The notes: generated by a model from the letters alone, not told the origin. Positions 1-7,182 are shown, numbered from the stretch's first letter. The stretch is DNA of 20,025 nucleotides from an uncultured Collinsella sp. (GCA_900544995.1 UQXC01000038.1:1-20025), one strand, 5' to 3'. Numbers and translations are program-made.

Positions 1-24
1 TGAACTGCACCCCAAAACTTGGAC
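1..24 (+). repeat. IS terminal inverted repeat, orfB end (IRR)
   Basis: This end begins TGAACTGC and ends CTTGGAC. It matches the inverted copy at 1424-1447 at about 19 of 24 positions: the first 8, a CCCA block and the final 7 bases. IS3-family ends begin 5'-TG, as here. Confidence 0.85.
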
Positions 25-38
25 GGCTTAAATAAGAA

Positions 39-950
39 CTACGCCGCAAGGGACTGTCTCCGGAACTCCTCCGGGGTCAGTCCCTTCAGTTTAACCTGGC
101 GCCTCCTCGTGTTCCAATGGACCACGAAGTCGTCGAGGTCCGCCTTGAAGGACTCGAAGTCCGGCCACGTCCTTCCGCGGAAGAACTCGTCCTTGATGTG
201 GCCGAACACCTGCTCCGTCGCGCCGTTGTCGATGCAGTTGCCCTTCCGGGACATGCTCTGCACCACGCCGGCCTCCTCCAACCGCCTGCACCAACCGGCC
301 TGCTGGTACTGCCAGCCCATGTCCGAGTGCAGGATCGGCCTGGAGCCCTTGGGCTTCTTTGACACGAGCTGGTCGAGCAGCTCGTGCTGCTGAGCCATGT
401 TGGGGTGCAGCGACGTGGACCAGGCGACGATCTCCTTGCTGCCGAAGTCGTAGACCGGCGCGAAGTAGGCCTTGCCCCAGGGCTGCTTGAACTCGGTGAC
501 GTCGGTGCCCATCTTCTCCCACGGCCCGTCGGCGGCGAAGTCGCGCCCGATGACGTTCTCGAAGGTCTTTCCGACCTTGCCCCTGTACGAGTTGTACCTG
601 TGGTAGTCGGTCTCGCGGCGGATCCCGCAGCTGATGCCCATCTCGCGCATCATCTTCAGCACGGTCTTGCAGGCTATGCGCACGCCCTGCTCGGCGCGCA
701 GGCACATGGCGATCTGCCTGTGGCCGCACCCGTTGGCGGTGCGCGAGAATATCTCGGCGGCGGCCTCCCAGAGCTCGGGCCTGGTGGGAGCCATCGGGTG
801 CGACAGCGCGTAGTAGTAGCTCGACCTCGCCAGGCCGGCGCACTCCAGCAGGCACCCCAGCCCGTACCCCTCTTCGCGCAGGGCGCTCACGGCCTCGACC
901 TTCGCCCTGGTCAGAGTCCGTCCCTCTCGACCAGGGCACGCAATTTTTTT
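39..950 (-). CDS. IS3-family transposase OrfB (DDE catalytic part, read by -1 frameshift)
   Basis: This is the integrase-like half of the transposase, which cuts and joins DNA strands during transposition. The DDE triad is visible: Asp in GTDVTEF, Asp in LHSDMGWQYQ, and Glu in NGATEQVFG, with 35 residues between the last two, the D35E spacing of the IS3 family. The SMSRKGNCIDN block is typical of IS150-type OrfB. An HTH_21-type region precedes the catalytic core. The coordinates start at the slippery A7 run, because the protein is expected as an OrfAB fusion made by -1 frameshifting. The frame is open further upstream, but there it is only the shadow of orfA. About 303 residues, full length for the family, with no internal stop. 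Confidence 0.93.
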   Translation of the reverse strand, partial: KKIACPGREGRTLTRAKVEAVSALREEGYGLGCLLECAGLARSSYYYALSHPMAPTRPELWEAAAEIFSRTANGCGHRQIAMCLRAEQGVRIACKTVLKMMREMGISCGIRRETDYHRYNSYRGKVGKTFENVIGRDFAADGPWEKMGTDVTEFKQPWGKAYFAPVYDFGSKEIVAWSTSLHPNMAQQHELLDQLVSKKPKGSRPILHSDMGWQYQQAGWCRRLEEAGVVQSMSRKGNCIDNGATEQVFGHIKDEFFRGRTWPDFESFKADLDDFVVHWNTRRRQVKLKGLTPEEFRRQSLAA

Positions 951-1402
951 AGGTAGGCCACCTCGGTCTCGAGCCTTCGGCAGCGCTCCTCGAGCTCCTG
1001 CTCGCGCGTGCGCGGCCTCGCCTTGGAACCGCTCGGCCGGCCCTTGGGCCTCGGGCGCAGGGCCTCCGCGCCGCCCTCGCGGTAGAGCGCGCACCATCTC
1101 TTGAGCGGCGCCAAGGACATGACCCCGAACGCCTCCATGGCGTCCCGCTTGCTCATGCCGCCGTCGACCACGGCCGAGGCGGCGGCGACCTTCTGCTCGT
1201 ATGTGTACCTGGCCTGCTTGCCGTCCATGGATAGCAGCACCTCGCTTCCGAACGACCGGTATACGTAGAGCCATTGTCTCACGGTGTCGCGCGGGACCGA
1301 CAGCGCCTTCGCCGCCGACTCGGAGCCGTGGCCTCGCTCGAAGAGCCCGATCGCCGCCTTCCTGGCCTCGATGTCGTGCTTCACCCTCAAGTCGACTCGC
1401 AT
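911..1402 (-). CDS. IS3-family transposase OrfA (DNA-binding helix-turn-helix protein)
   Basis: OrfA of IS3-family elements binds the terminal repeats and forms the N-terminal part of the OrfAB transposase. The 163-residue protein has an HTH motif near its start (ERGHGSESAAKALSVPRDTV), a second HTH-like segment, a basic Arg/Pro/Lys-rich linker, and a C-terminal heptad-like segment (EQELEERCRRLETEVAYLKK) that fits the usual leucine zipper. I chose the ATG at 1402 because GGGAGG lies six bases upstream. A longer frame to 1429 would start inside the terminal hairpin. The frame ends at 911, about 30 bases past the slippery site. Confidence 0.88.
   Translation of the reverse strand: MRVDLRVKHDIEARKAAIGLFERGHGSESAAKALSVPRDTVRQWLYVYRSFGSEVLLSMDGKQARYTYEQKVAAASAVVDGGMSKRDAMEAFGVMSLAPLKRWCALYREGGAEALRPRPKGRPSGSKARPRTREQELEERCRRLETEVAYLKKLRALVERDGL
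944..950 (-). other. A7 slippery sequence for programmed -1 frameshift (orfA to orfB)
   Basis: On the coding strand orfA reads CTA AAA AAA TTG. The seven A residues form A_AAA_AAA in the orfA frame. A -1 slip continues as AAA AAA ATT in the orfB frame, which then stays open to 39. Heptamers of this type are the known frameshift signal of IS150-like elements. Confidence 0.85.
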
Positions 1403-1408
1403 AAAAAG

Positions 1409-1440
1409 CCTCCCATTTCTCATGTCCAAGAAATGGGAGG
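1409..1440 (-). promoter_or_regulatory. Hairpin sequestering the orfA ribosome binding site
   Basis: Bases 1409-1420 and 1429-1440 are perfect 12-bp inverted complements with an 8-base loop. On the orfA mRNA the 3' arm contains the GGGAGG ribosome binding site, so any transcript entering from outside the element would fold it shut. Many insertion sequences limit transposase made from external promoters in this way. The structure is seen; its function is inferred. Confidence 0.65.
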
Positions 1441-1447
1441 CAGTTCA
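1424..1447 (-). repeat. IS terminal inverted repeat, orfA end (IRL)
   Basis: Read on the minus strand, this end begins TGAACTGCC and continues through CCCA to CTTGGAC, mirroring bases 1-24. It overlaps the hairpin that precedes orfA, so the transposase binding site is also part of a potential mRNA structure. Confidence 0.85.
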
Positions 1448-1517
1448 TATTAAACTGCTCGGGGGCCTTTTAGTTTAAAGCGACCTGGTGGACGGTCTTT
1501 ATACCGGCAAACAATAT

Positions 1518-1547
1518 AGGGGGTACCGACCAACGTCGATACCCCCT
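1518..1547 (-). terminator. Probable weak intrinsic terminator downstream of argR
   Basis: AGGGGGTA at 1518-1525 pairs with TACCCCCT at 1540-1547, giving an 8-bp GC-rich stem with a 14-base loop. It lies about 50 bases past the argR stop. On the minus strand it is followed by a mixed A/T stretch (ATATTGTTT), not a clean U run, so termination may be partial. Confidence 0.5.
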
Positions 1548-1597
1548 TACAAGCCACTATGTCAGCGCGCGCAGTGCCGAGCGCTCGACCCGCACGC

Positions 1598-2035
1598 CTA
1601 CTTGCGAGAATTGCTCAGCTTATTGATCAGCGCCTCGAGACGCTCGCCGTCCTCGGCCGTCTGGGCAATAACCAAAATCGTATCGTTGCCGGCAAGCGAG
1701 CCAAGCACATCGGGCAACTCTGCCGCATCAACGGCGGCGGCGATGCCGGAAGCCGTGCCAGGCTGAGCCTTGATCATAACCAGATTATCGGTACGCAGAA
1801 CGCCCGTAACGAGCTCGGAAACCATACGCTGCAGGTGCAGATCCTCTGCCAGAACATAGATGCCCTCAGGGAGCTTACGCAGCCCCATGTCGGCAATATC
1901 ACGAGAGACAGTCGCCTGCGTGCAATCAAAACCCATAGCACGGAGCTCATCGACCAGCACGCGCTGCGTGCGGACGTCCTTATTGCGCACAATATCTCTA
2001 ATGGCATCCTGGCGCCCATTGCGTTTTTTAGCCAT
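1598..2035 (-). CDS. argR: Arginine repressor ArgR
   Basis: ArgR is an arginine-responsive hexameric regulator of arginine biosynthesis and catabolism genes. The 145-residue protein has the N-terminal winged helix (about residues 1-70, with FDCTQATVSRDIADMGL as the recognition region) and the C-terminal oligomerisation and arginine-binding domain, including GTASGIAAAVDAA and GSLAGNDTILVIAQ. I chose the ATG at 2035 because it gives the usual MAKKR-type start and has a GAGGG motif close upstream. An in-frame TTG at 2068 would add 11 residues that do not look like ArgR. No arg genes are nearby. Palindromes at 2069-2083 and 2124-2161 lie in its upstream region. Confidence 0.95.
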   Translation of the reverse strand: MAKKRNGRQDAIRDIVRNKDVRTQRVLVDELRAMGFDCTQATVSRDIADMGLRKLPEGIYVLAEDLHLQRMVSELVTGVLRTDNLVMIKAQPGTASGIAAAVDAAELPDVLGSLAGNDTILVIAQTAEDGERLEALINKLSNSRK

Positions 2036-2068
2036 ACAAACCCTCACTCCAAAAGATGGCGGAGACAA

Positions 2069-2083
2069 TCAATCAGTGATTGA
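2069..2083. promoter_or_regulatory. 15-bp palindrome upstream of argR (possible operator)
   Basis: TCAATCA-G-TGATTGA is a perfect inverted repeat centred about 40 bases upstream of the argR start. On the minus strand it is preceded by TATTCAATCA, which partly resembles an ARG-box half site, but the full ARG-box consensus is not met. Autoregulation by ArgR is possible; the regulator is unknown. Confidence 0.4.
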
Positions 2084-2123
2084 ATAGTTTAACGCTATTT
2101 GAAGGCTTTTGTGTATAAGAACG

Positions 2124-2161
2124 CATTTCGAAACAATTCTATGCAAGTTTGTTTCGAAATG
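2124..2161. promoter_or_regulatory. Paired TTTCGAAA palindromes in the glycosyltransferase-argR gap
   Basis: CATTTCGAAAC at 2124-2134 and GTTTCGAAATG at 2151-2161 are perfect 11-bp inverted complements. Each contains the self-complementary octamer TTTCGAAA, and the octamer centres are 26 bp apart. There is no U tract, so a terminator is unlikely. A TATACA-like -10 on the minus strand (2112-2117) sits just downstream, which would place the two sites around or upstream of a possible argR promoter. Two operator copies for one regulator is the simplest reading. Confidence 0.45.
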
Positions 2162-2167
2162 AGCCGT

Positions 2168-3208
2168 TTAGGCGGTTTTTGCGCCCGTCCGGTTAAGAAA
2201 AGCTGCCAGATGCGTACACATCACGCAGCGCGCGGGCTTGGCGCTGGCGATCGGCCCAAACAACAGACCGAGCCCCCGATGGTTATCCTTGAGCGCGGCG
2301 ACCATCTGACGGGTTCGAGGCGCCTCGAGCATATCACGCATGCGGGCGGAACGCTCGATTGACGACACTCCATGCGGGCTCAGACACAAATTCTCGATGC
2401 AGGCGACCAGTCCGGTAAAGTAGAACTTTTGGCTTGCTAGCTTGAGCCGACCACCGCTATCTGCTTCCGAGAGTGAGTCCGCAAGCTCGTCGAGCGCTCG
2501 GGTATCATCAGATACCTTGGCATACATGGTGGGATCAAAGGCATCTGTAAGCTTAGGTGCCGCCGCGTGGAAACAAGCGTCGCCGCATCCGGAGACGCGC
2601 TGCGCCCGCGAGAGCGAGCACGCCATAAACCCAACTGTGCGAAACGCCTTGTCGTACAAAAGGCATGCCTCAAACAACGGACGGCTATACATCACGCCAG
2701 AGGTCTGAACGACTAGGCCGCCTAAAATCAACTGGGACAGCCCGGTCACCATCGAAGACTTGTCTCCAATGACAATAGGGGCAACATCCAAGACGCGCGA
2801 ATGGCGCTCTCGATGTGCATCATAGCGGTCGAGCGACACCGTGGGGAAAACTATGTCTGCCGCAGTATCGCACGCGATATCGACCATCTTGGAAAGGGAC
2901 TGCGGAGCAAACCACTCATCGGCGTTCATGGCGATGATTTGAGAGCCACGCGAGGCAGCAAAACCGGCACGAAGACAAGCACCGCGCTTCGAGTCCTCGA
3001 CGTCAATCAAATCAATATGGATGTCCCTGTCGGCAGCAACTTGAAGCGAATGGCGCACACCGGGCGCAGCATCGCGGCAGACAACGACAATCTGCAAATC
3101 GTAGAGGTCTTGGTTCTGGATACTCTCGAGCGCACGCATCGCATAGCTGGGCGAACCTTCTACCACAAGGATCACCGAAAGTCGCGGATGCGAGCCACGT
3201 CGAACCAA
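2168..3208 (-). CDS. Glycosyltransferase family 2-like protein, orphan
   Basis: The N-terminal part has the GT-A fold pattern of family 2 glycosyltransferases: SVILVVEGSPSYAMRALESI (about residues 11-30), then a LQIVVVCRDAA strand, and a MNADEWF motif (residues 94-100) where the metal-binding DXD usually sits. The 346-residue protein probably transfers a sugar from a nucleotide-sugar donor to a surface or envelope glycan; donor and acceptor cannot be told. The C-terminal half is not recognised and has no clear membrane segment. The TTG start at 3208 is supported by GAGAGG eight to nine bases upstream and an in-frame stop just beyond. It stands alone between truA and argR, with no other glycan genes nearby. 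Confidence 0.75.
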   Translation of the reverse strand: MVRRGSHPRLSVILVVEGSPSYAMRALESIQNQDLYDLQIVVVCRDAAPGVRHSLQVAADRDIHIDLIDVEDSKRGACLRAGFAASRGSQIIAMNADEWFAPQSLSKMVDIACDTAADIVFPTVSLDRYDAHRERHSRVLDVAPIVIGDKSSMVTGLSQLILGGLVVQTSGVMYSRPLFEACLLYDKAFRTVGFMACSLSRAQRVSGCGDACFHAAAPKLTDAFDPTMYAKVSDDTRALDELADSLSEADSGGRLKLASQKFYFTGLVACIENLCLSPHGVSSIERSARMRDMLEAPRTRQMVAALKDNHRGLGLLFGPIASAKPARCVMCTHLAAFLNRTGAKTA

Positions 3209-3342
3209 GTTATCCGTCCTCTCGACAGCAATGAATCAAACCGTGGTTCATGGTACACCCCGGCAATAAAAGCAATGAGACACCGGTTGTATTGCACGCC
3301 AAGAACAGATGTTGCACACGCGCAGCCCACAGATGACGGGTG

Positions 3343-3361
3343 TCGACGCACGACGCGTCGA
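3343..3361 (-). terminator. Hairpin just after truA (possible terminator or pause site)
   Basis: TCGACGC (3343-3349) and GCGTCGA (3355-3361) form a perfect 7-bp stem with a 5-base loop, nine bases past the truA stop. It lacks a U tract on the minus strand, so it may be a pause, an RNA-stabilising stem or a factor-dependent end. Confidence 0.4.
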
Positions 3362-3369
3362 GCCCTCCC

Positions 3370-4194
3370 CTAGTCGAGCACGACAAGCTCGGCGGGATCG
3401 TAATCCACGCCCATAAACGTAAGGCCGCAGGCAGGAGCCGTGGGGCCCGCAGCGGTACGGTCGCAAGCATCGATGACCTCGCGCATCCACTCGGGTTCAC
3501 GGCGATGCATGCCAATCTCGACAAGCGTGCCCACGATCGTGCGGACCATCGAATGCAGAAACGCATTGCCCTCGATGGTAAACGTCAGGATGTCCTCGCC
3601 AAACGCAACCTCATGGCCAAACTCGGCACGCATCACGCAGCGATGCGTGGGCTTGCCAACGGCCGAGGCAACCTTGCAAAAGCTCTTAAAGTCCTGCTCA
3701 CCCAAAAGCGCGGGACAGGCCGCAGACATGGCCTCGACGTCCAAGGGATAGCGATGCCACCACACGGCACCCCGTGAGAGCACGGGACGCGCGTCGCGAT
3801 CGGCAATACGGTACGTATATGTACGTGAACGCGCATCAAAGCGTGCAGAAAAGCCTTTACGGGCCCTGTAGACCTCGTTTATGGCGATATCTTTGGGCAG
3901 CAGGGCATCCATAGCCCGCAACCACCTACGGCGCGTCAAGGCGAGCTCAGCGTCCGTTACGGGCACGCTGATGTACTGAGCCACGGCATGTACGCCGGCA
4001 TCGGTACGCCCCGCGCACGTCAGATCGATCGGGCGGCGAAGCAGCGTCTCGATGGCTCGACGTAGCTCACCCGCAACCGTCGTCTGTCCCGGCTGCTCGG
4101 CAAATCCGCTATACGACGAGCCATCATAGGCCACGCGAAATACGAGCGTGGCGTCAAGCTCGGAAATCGAATTGAAATCAGACGGCGCAGTCAT
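3370..4194 (-). CDS. truA: tRNA pseudouridine(38-40) synthase TruA
   Basis: TruA converts uridines 38, 39 and 40 in the anticodon arm of tRNAs to pseudouridine. The catalytic motif CAGRTDAGVHA is present, with the nucleophilic Asp at about residue 65. FRVAYDGSSYSGF near the N-terminus and HSMVRTIVGTLVEIG near the C-terminus are also typical. The length of 274 residues is normal. I chose the ATG at 4194 because GGGAG lies five bases upstream; two TTG codons further upstream are less well placed. In many Gram-positives truA follows rplQ, as here, but a strong terminator separates them, so truA needs readthrough or its own promoter in the short gap. Confidence 0.95.
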   Translation of the reverse strand: MTAPSDFNSISELDATLVFRVAYDGSSYSGFAEQPGQTTVAGELRRAIETLLRRPIDLTCAGRTDAGVHAVAQYISVPVTDAELALTRRRWLRAMDALLPKDIAINEVYRARKGFSARFDARSRTYTYRIADRDARPVLSRGAVWWHRYPLDVEAMSAACPALLGEQDFKSFCKVASAVGKPTHRCVMRAEFGHEVAFGEDILTFTIEGNAFLHSMVRTIVGTLVEIGMHRREPEWMREVIDACDRTAAGPTAPACGLTFMGVDYDPAELVVLD

Positions 4195-4229
4195 GGGCGC
4201 TCCCAACAAACAAGCAACGGTATCGCGAC

Positions 4230-4260
4230 AAAAAAAGAGGGGTACGCGAACGTACCCCTC
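4230..4260 (-). terminator. Strong intrinsic terminator of the ribosomal/rpoA operon
   Basis: GAGGGGTACG (4237-4246) and CGTACCCCTC (4251-4260) form a perfect 10-bp stem closed by a 4-base loop. On the minus strand seven U residues follow (4230-4236). It lies 26 bases after the rplQ stop and is the textbook form of a Rho-independent terminator. Confidence 0.93.
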
Positions 4261-4286
4261 GAATATAGCCTATGCAGACGGAATGT

Positions 4287-4754
4287 CTACTCAGCGGTCT
4301 CCTCGGCAGCAGTCTCCTCGACAGCCTCGACCTTCTTGGGAGCAGCGGCCTTCTTGGGGGCCGGAGCAGCCTTCTTGGCCTTAGGCGTGCAAGGCTCGGT
4401 GACGAGCTCCATGATAACGATGGGAGCGTTGTCGCCCTTGCGGTTGCCGAGCTTCATGATGCGCGTGTAACCGCCGTTGCGGTCCTGCCACATGCCCTGA
4501 GCAGCCTTGTCGAAGATCTCGGCAACGAGCTGCTTATCGCCGAGCTTGGCGATAGCCAGACGACGAGAGTGCAGGTCGCCCTTCTTGGCCCAGGTGATGA
4601 TCGGATCGACGACCGAACGCAGCGCCTTAGCGCGGGTCTCGGTGGTCTTGATGCGGTCGTTCTCGAAGAGGGCCTTAGCAAGGCTCTTCTTCATGGCCTT
4701 GGTGTGGCTCGCATCGGTGCCGAGCTTCAGGCCCTTCTTAACGTTGTGACGCAT
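4287..4754 (-). CDS. rplQ: Large ribosomal subunit protein bL17
   Basis: L17 is a structural protein of the 50S subunit near the peptide exit region. The family start MRHNVKKGLKLGTDASHTKA and the KTTETRAKALR segment are present. The core ends near residue 117. About 35 extra residues form a low-complexity Ala/Lys/Pro tail that turns acidic at the end (EETAAEETAE); tails like this are common in actinobacterial L17. It is the last gene of the operon, 30 bases after rpoA. The ATG at 4754 has AGGAG upstream. Confidence 0.96.
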   Translation of the reverse strand: MRHNVKKGLKLGTDASHTKAMKKSLAKALFENDRIKTTETRAKALRSVVDPIITWAKKGDLHSRRLAIAKLGDKQLVAEIFDKAAQGMWQDRNGGYTRIMKLGNRKGDNAPIVIMELVTEPCTPKAKKAAPAPKKAAAPKKVEAVEETAAEETAE

Positions 4755-4784
4755 GGTCTAGTTTCTCCTCAAATATGCGAAGCA

Positions 4785-5726
4785 TTAAGCCTTCAGGCTC
4801 AGGCCCATGGACTCAAGCTTGTCCTTTACTTCCTCGATCGACTTAACACCGAAGTTACGGATGTTGAGCAGATCGTTCTCCGAGAACTCAACGAGCTGAC
4901 GGACCGAGTGAATGCTGGCGCGCTTAAGGCAGTTGTAGGAACGGACGGAAAGGTCCAAATCCTCGATCTGCTTGTCCAGCTCGGCGTTGTCGTTGGTGAC
5001 CTCGGGAGCGAAGATCGAAGCCTCCTCCTCGACCTCGGGGGTCTCGGCAAGGTTCATAAAGGCGGCCATATGCTGGTTGATGATATTGGCAGCCTGGACC
5101 ACGGCGTCGCGCGGGGCGATGGAGCCGTTGGTCTCGATCTCGAGGACAAGGCGGTCGTAGTCGGTGTGCTGACCGACACGGCAAGCCTCAACGAGCTTGG
5201 CGCAACGGGAAACCGGCGAGTACAGCGAGTCGACGTGGATCACACCGATGGGATCGTTGTCGCGCTTGTTGGCCTCGCCAGAAACATAGCCGCGGCCATA
5301 GCCGATGCGCATGCTCATGGTGAGATGGCCACCCTCGGTGAGCGTAGCGATGTGCTGCTCGGGGTTGACCAGCTCAAACTCGGACGGAATAAAGAAGTCC
5401 GCACCGGTGACCTCGCAGGGGCCGTCAACCGAGATGGTGGCGGTCGCCTCGTCGGTCGTGCCGAGAGCCCTGAAGACAAGACCCTTGACATTCAGGACGA
5501 TGTCGGTGACATCCTCGACCATGTTAGGGATGGTCATGAACTCGTGCTGCGCGCCATCGATCTGAATAGCCTCGACGGCGGCACCCTCGAGCGAGGACAG
5601 AAGAACGCGACGAAGGGAGTTACCCAGCGTATCGCCGTAGCCACGCTCGAGCGGCTCGACGGAGACACGAGCAGACGTCTCGTTGATCTCTTCGACCTGA
5701 ACCTGAGGCCTAATGAATTCTGACAT
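4785..5726 (-). CDS. rpoA: DNA-directed RNA polymerase subunit alpha
   Basis: The alpha subunit dimerises to start RNA polymerase assembly and contacts activators and UP elements through its C-terminal domain. The 313-residue protein is full length. The N-terminal domain includes the dimerisation signature EPLERGYGDTLGNSLRRVLL (about residues 26-45). An acidic linker (TPEVEEEASIFAPE) leads to the C-terminal domain with LKRASIHSVRQLVEFSENDL and the helix-hairpin-helix NIRNFGVKSIEEVKDKL. The ATG at 5726 has GGAGG seven bases upstream. It lies in the usual place between rpsD and rplQ. Confidence 0.98.
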   Translation of the reverse strand: MSEFIRPQVQVEEINETSARVSVEPLERGYGDTLGNSLRRVLLSSLEGAAVEAIQIDGAQHEFMTIPNMVEDVTDIVLNVKGLVFRALGTTDEATATISVDGPCEVTGADFFIPSEFELVNPEQHIATLTEGGHLTMSMRIGYGRGYVSGEANKRDNDPIGVIHVDSLYSPVSRCAKLVEACRVGQHTDYDRLVLEIETNGSIAPRDAVVQAANIINQHMAAFMNLAETPEVEEEASIFAPEVTNDNAELDKQIEDLDLSVRSYNCLKRASIHSVRQLVEFSENDLLNIRNFGVKSIEEVKDKLESMGLSLKA

Positions 5727-5758
5727 GTATTACCTCCAGCCTCAGCAGCCCGGATGGA

Positions 5759-6355
5759 CTACTTAGAGTAGAGCTCGACGATGAGCTGCTCGTTGATATC
5801 ACCGCTGATCTGCTCACGCGTCGGCAGAGCGAGCACGTTACCAGACAGCTTCTCGATATCGACCTCGAGCCAGCCAGGGACCTCAAAGCGCTCGGAGGAA
5901 ATCAGGGCCTCCTTGATGGGGAGGAGGTCACGGAACTTCTCGCCGACAGCGACGACGTCGCCGGCCTTGACGCGGTAGGACGGGATGTCCACGCGCTTGC
6001 CGTTCACGGTGAAGTGACCGTGACGGACGGACTGACGAGCCTCTTTGCGGGTGCGGGCGAAGCCAAGACGGAAGACAACGTTGTCGAGGCGAGACTCAAG
6101 AATAATCATGAGGTTCTCACCGGTGACGCCGTTCATCTTACGGGCCTTGTTGAAGTAGCCGTGGAACTGCTTCTCCAGAACGCCATAGATGAACTTGACC
6201 TTCTGCTTCTCGCGCAGCTGCATGCCGTACTCAGATTCCTTGCGACGGCGCTTGGGCTGACGGATAGATTCCTTCTTGCTGCTGTAACCGAGCTCAGCGG
6301 GATCGATCCCGAGCTGACGGCAGCGCTTAAGAACAGGAGTCCTGTCGATTGCCAT
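5759..6355 (-). CDS. rpsD: Small ribosomal subunit protein uS4
   Basis: S4 is a primary 16S rRNA-binding protein that nucleates 30S assembly and in some bacteria represses its own operon. The 198-residue protein has the N-terminal S4 domain and the S4 RNA-binding fold (SRLDNVVFRLGFARTRKEAR, HFTVNGKRVDIPSYRVKAGD). The N-terminal zinc cysteine cluster is missing; only one Cys (residue 12) remains, so this is the zinc-free form. It lies between rpsK and rpoA. AAGGA precedes the ATG at 6355. Confidence 0.97.
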   Translation of the reverse strand: MAIDRTPVLKRCRQLGIDPAELGYSSKKESIRQPKRRRKESEYGMQLREKQKVKFIYGVLEKQFHGYFNKARKMNGVTGENLMIILESRLDNVVFRLGFARTRKEARQSVRHGHFTVNGKRVDIPSYRVKAGDVVAVGEKFRDLLPIKEALISSERFEVPGWLEVDIEKLSGNVLALPTREQISGDINEQLIVELYSK

Positions 6356-6374
6356 ATTGATACGATCCTTTCAG

Positions 6375-6779
6375 TTACACGCGGCGACGCTTCTTGGGGC
6401 GGCAGCCGTTGTGCGGAATGGGGGTCTTGTCCTGGATGCTCGAGACCTCGAGGCCAGCAGCCTGGAGGGAGCGGATGGCGGTCTCACGACCGGAGCCGGG
6501 GCCCTTGACGAAGACGGAAACCTTCTTCATACCGTGCTCCATGGCCTGCTTGGCAGCAGCCTCGGCAGCCATCTGGGCAGCGAACGGCGTGGACTTACGG
6601 GAGCCCTTGAAGCCCACCTGGCCAGCCGACTTCCAGGAAATGACGTTGCCCTGGGGATCGGTGATCGAAACGATCGTGTTGTTGAACGTAGAACGAATGT
6701 GAGCCTGGCCCACGGAAATGTTCTTACGGTCCGCGCGCTTCAGACGGGCAGCGCGAACGTTCTTCTTAGCAGTAGCCAT
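6375..6779 (-). CDS. rpsK: Small ribosomal subunit protein uS11
   Basis: S11 lies on the platform of the 30S subunit near the mRNA exit and contacts S7 and S18. The 134-residue protein contains the family pattern AHIRSTFNNTIVSITDPQGN, KGSRKSTPFAAQMAAEAA and the C-terminal signature PIPHNGCRPKKRRRV. The basic N-terminus is normal. It lies 14 bases after rpsM and 19 before rpsD in the alpha operon. GGAG precedes the ATG at 6779. Confidence 0.97.
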   Translation of the reverse strand: MATAKKNVRAARLKRADRKNISVGQAHIRSTFNNTIVSITDPQGNVISWKSAGQVGFKGSRKSTPFAAQMAAEAAAKQAMEHGMKKVSVFVKGPGSGRETAIRSLQAAGLEVSSIQDKTPIPHNGCRPKKRRRV

Positions 6780-6793
6780 CTATCTAGCGCTCC

Positions 6794-7168
6794 TTATTTC
6801 TTCTTCTTAGCACCGATCTGACGCTTCGGGCCCTTGCGGGTACGAGCGTTAGTGTGGGTGCGCTGGCCGCGGACCGGGAGGCCCTTGCGGTGACGAAGGC
6901 CGCGGTTGCAGCCGATGTCCATAAGGCGCTTGACGTTCTGGTTGCGCTCACGGCGGAGGTCGCCCTCAACCATGATCTGGTTCTTATCGATATAATCGCG
7001 GATGGCGTTAACCTCATCCTCGGTGAGGTCCTTAACGCGCGTATCCACGTTAACGTTGCACTCGACGCAAATCTTCGTCGCAGTGGTGCGGCCGATGCCG
7101 TAAATGTAGGTCAGACCGATCTCAACGCGCTTCTCACGCGGGAGGTCGACACCATTAATACGGGCCAA
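6794..7168 (-). CDS. rpsM: Small ribosomal subunit protein uS13
   Basis: S13 sits in the head of the 30S subunit and forms bridges to the 50S subunit and the P-site tRNA. The 124-residue protein starts MARINGVDLPREKRVEIGLT, carries the GIGRTTA helix-hairpin-helix, and ends with the basic tail RGQRTHTNARTRKGPKRQ typical of S13. Translation begins with TTG at 7168, preceded by GAGGAG at good spacing; the MARI start matches the family, so the rare start codon looks genuine. It follows rpmJ by 14 bases. Confidence 0.97.
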   Translation of the reverse strand: MARINGVDLPREKRVEIGLTYIYGIGRTTATKICVECNVNVDTRVKDLTEDEVNAIRDYIDKNQIMVEGDLRRERNQNVKRLMDIGCNRGLRHRKGLPVRGQRTHTNARTRKGPKRQIGAKKKK

Positions 7169-7182
7169 CGTAGTCTCCTCTC

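Larger units (their letters stand above)
1..1447 (-). mobile_element. IS3-family insertion sequence, IS150 group, apparently complete
   Basis: A 1447-bp element starts with TG and ends with CA, has related terminal inverted repeats, and carries two overlapping minus-strand frames (orfA, orfB) joined by an A7 slippery run. The length, DDE transposase and orfA/orfB layout fit the IS150 group of the IS3 family, which moves by copy-out/paste-in through a circular intermediate. Both frames look intact, so the element may be active. The window begins exactly at the orfB-side end, so the flank and any 3-4 bp target duplication on that side cannot be seen. The next gene beyond the other end is argR, which is not interrupted. 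Confidence 0.93.

Noticed and set aside
1450..1478. TTAAACT/AGTTTAA inverted repeat just outside the IS
   Set aside because: Only 7 bp, AT-rich and with a 15-base loop; it resembles no IS end or terminator closely enough to call.
3210..3566. Minus-strand open frame overlapping the end of truA and the gap before the glycosyltransferase
   Set aside because: It overlaps truA in another frame over most of its length and has no recognisable product.
4272..5723. Long plus-strand open frame of 483 codons opposite rplQ and rpoA
   Set aside because: It is a codon-bias shadow of two certain genes on the minus strand; its sequence is Leu/Val/Asp/Gly-rich with no recognisable domain.
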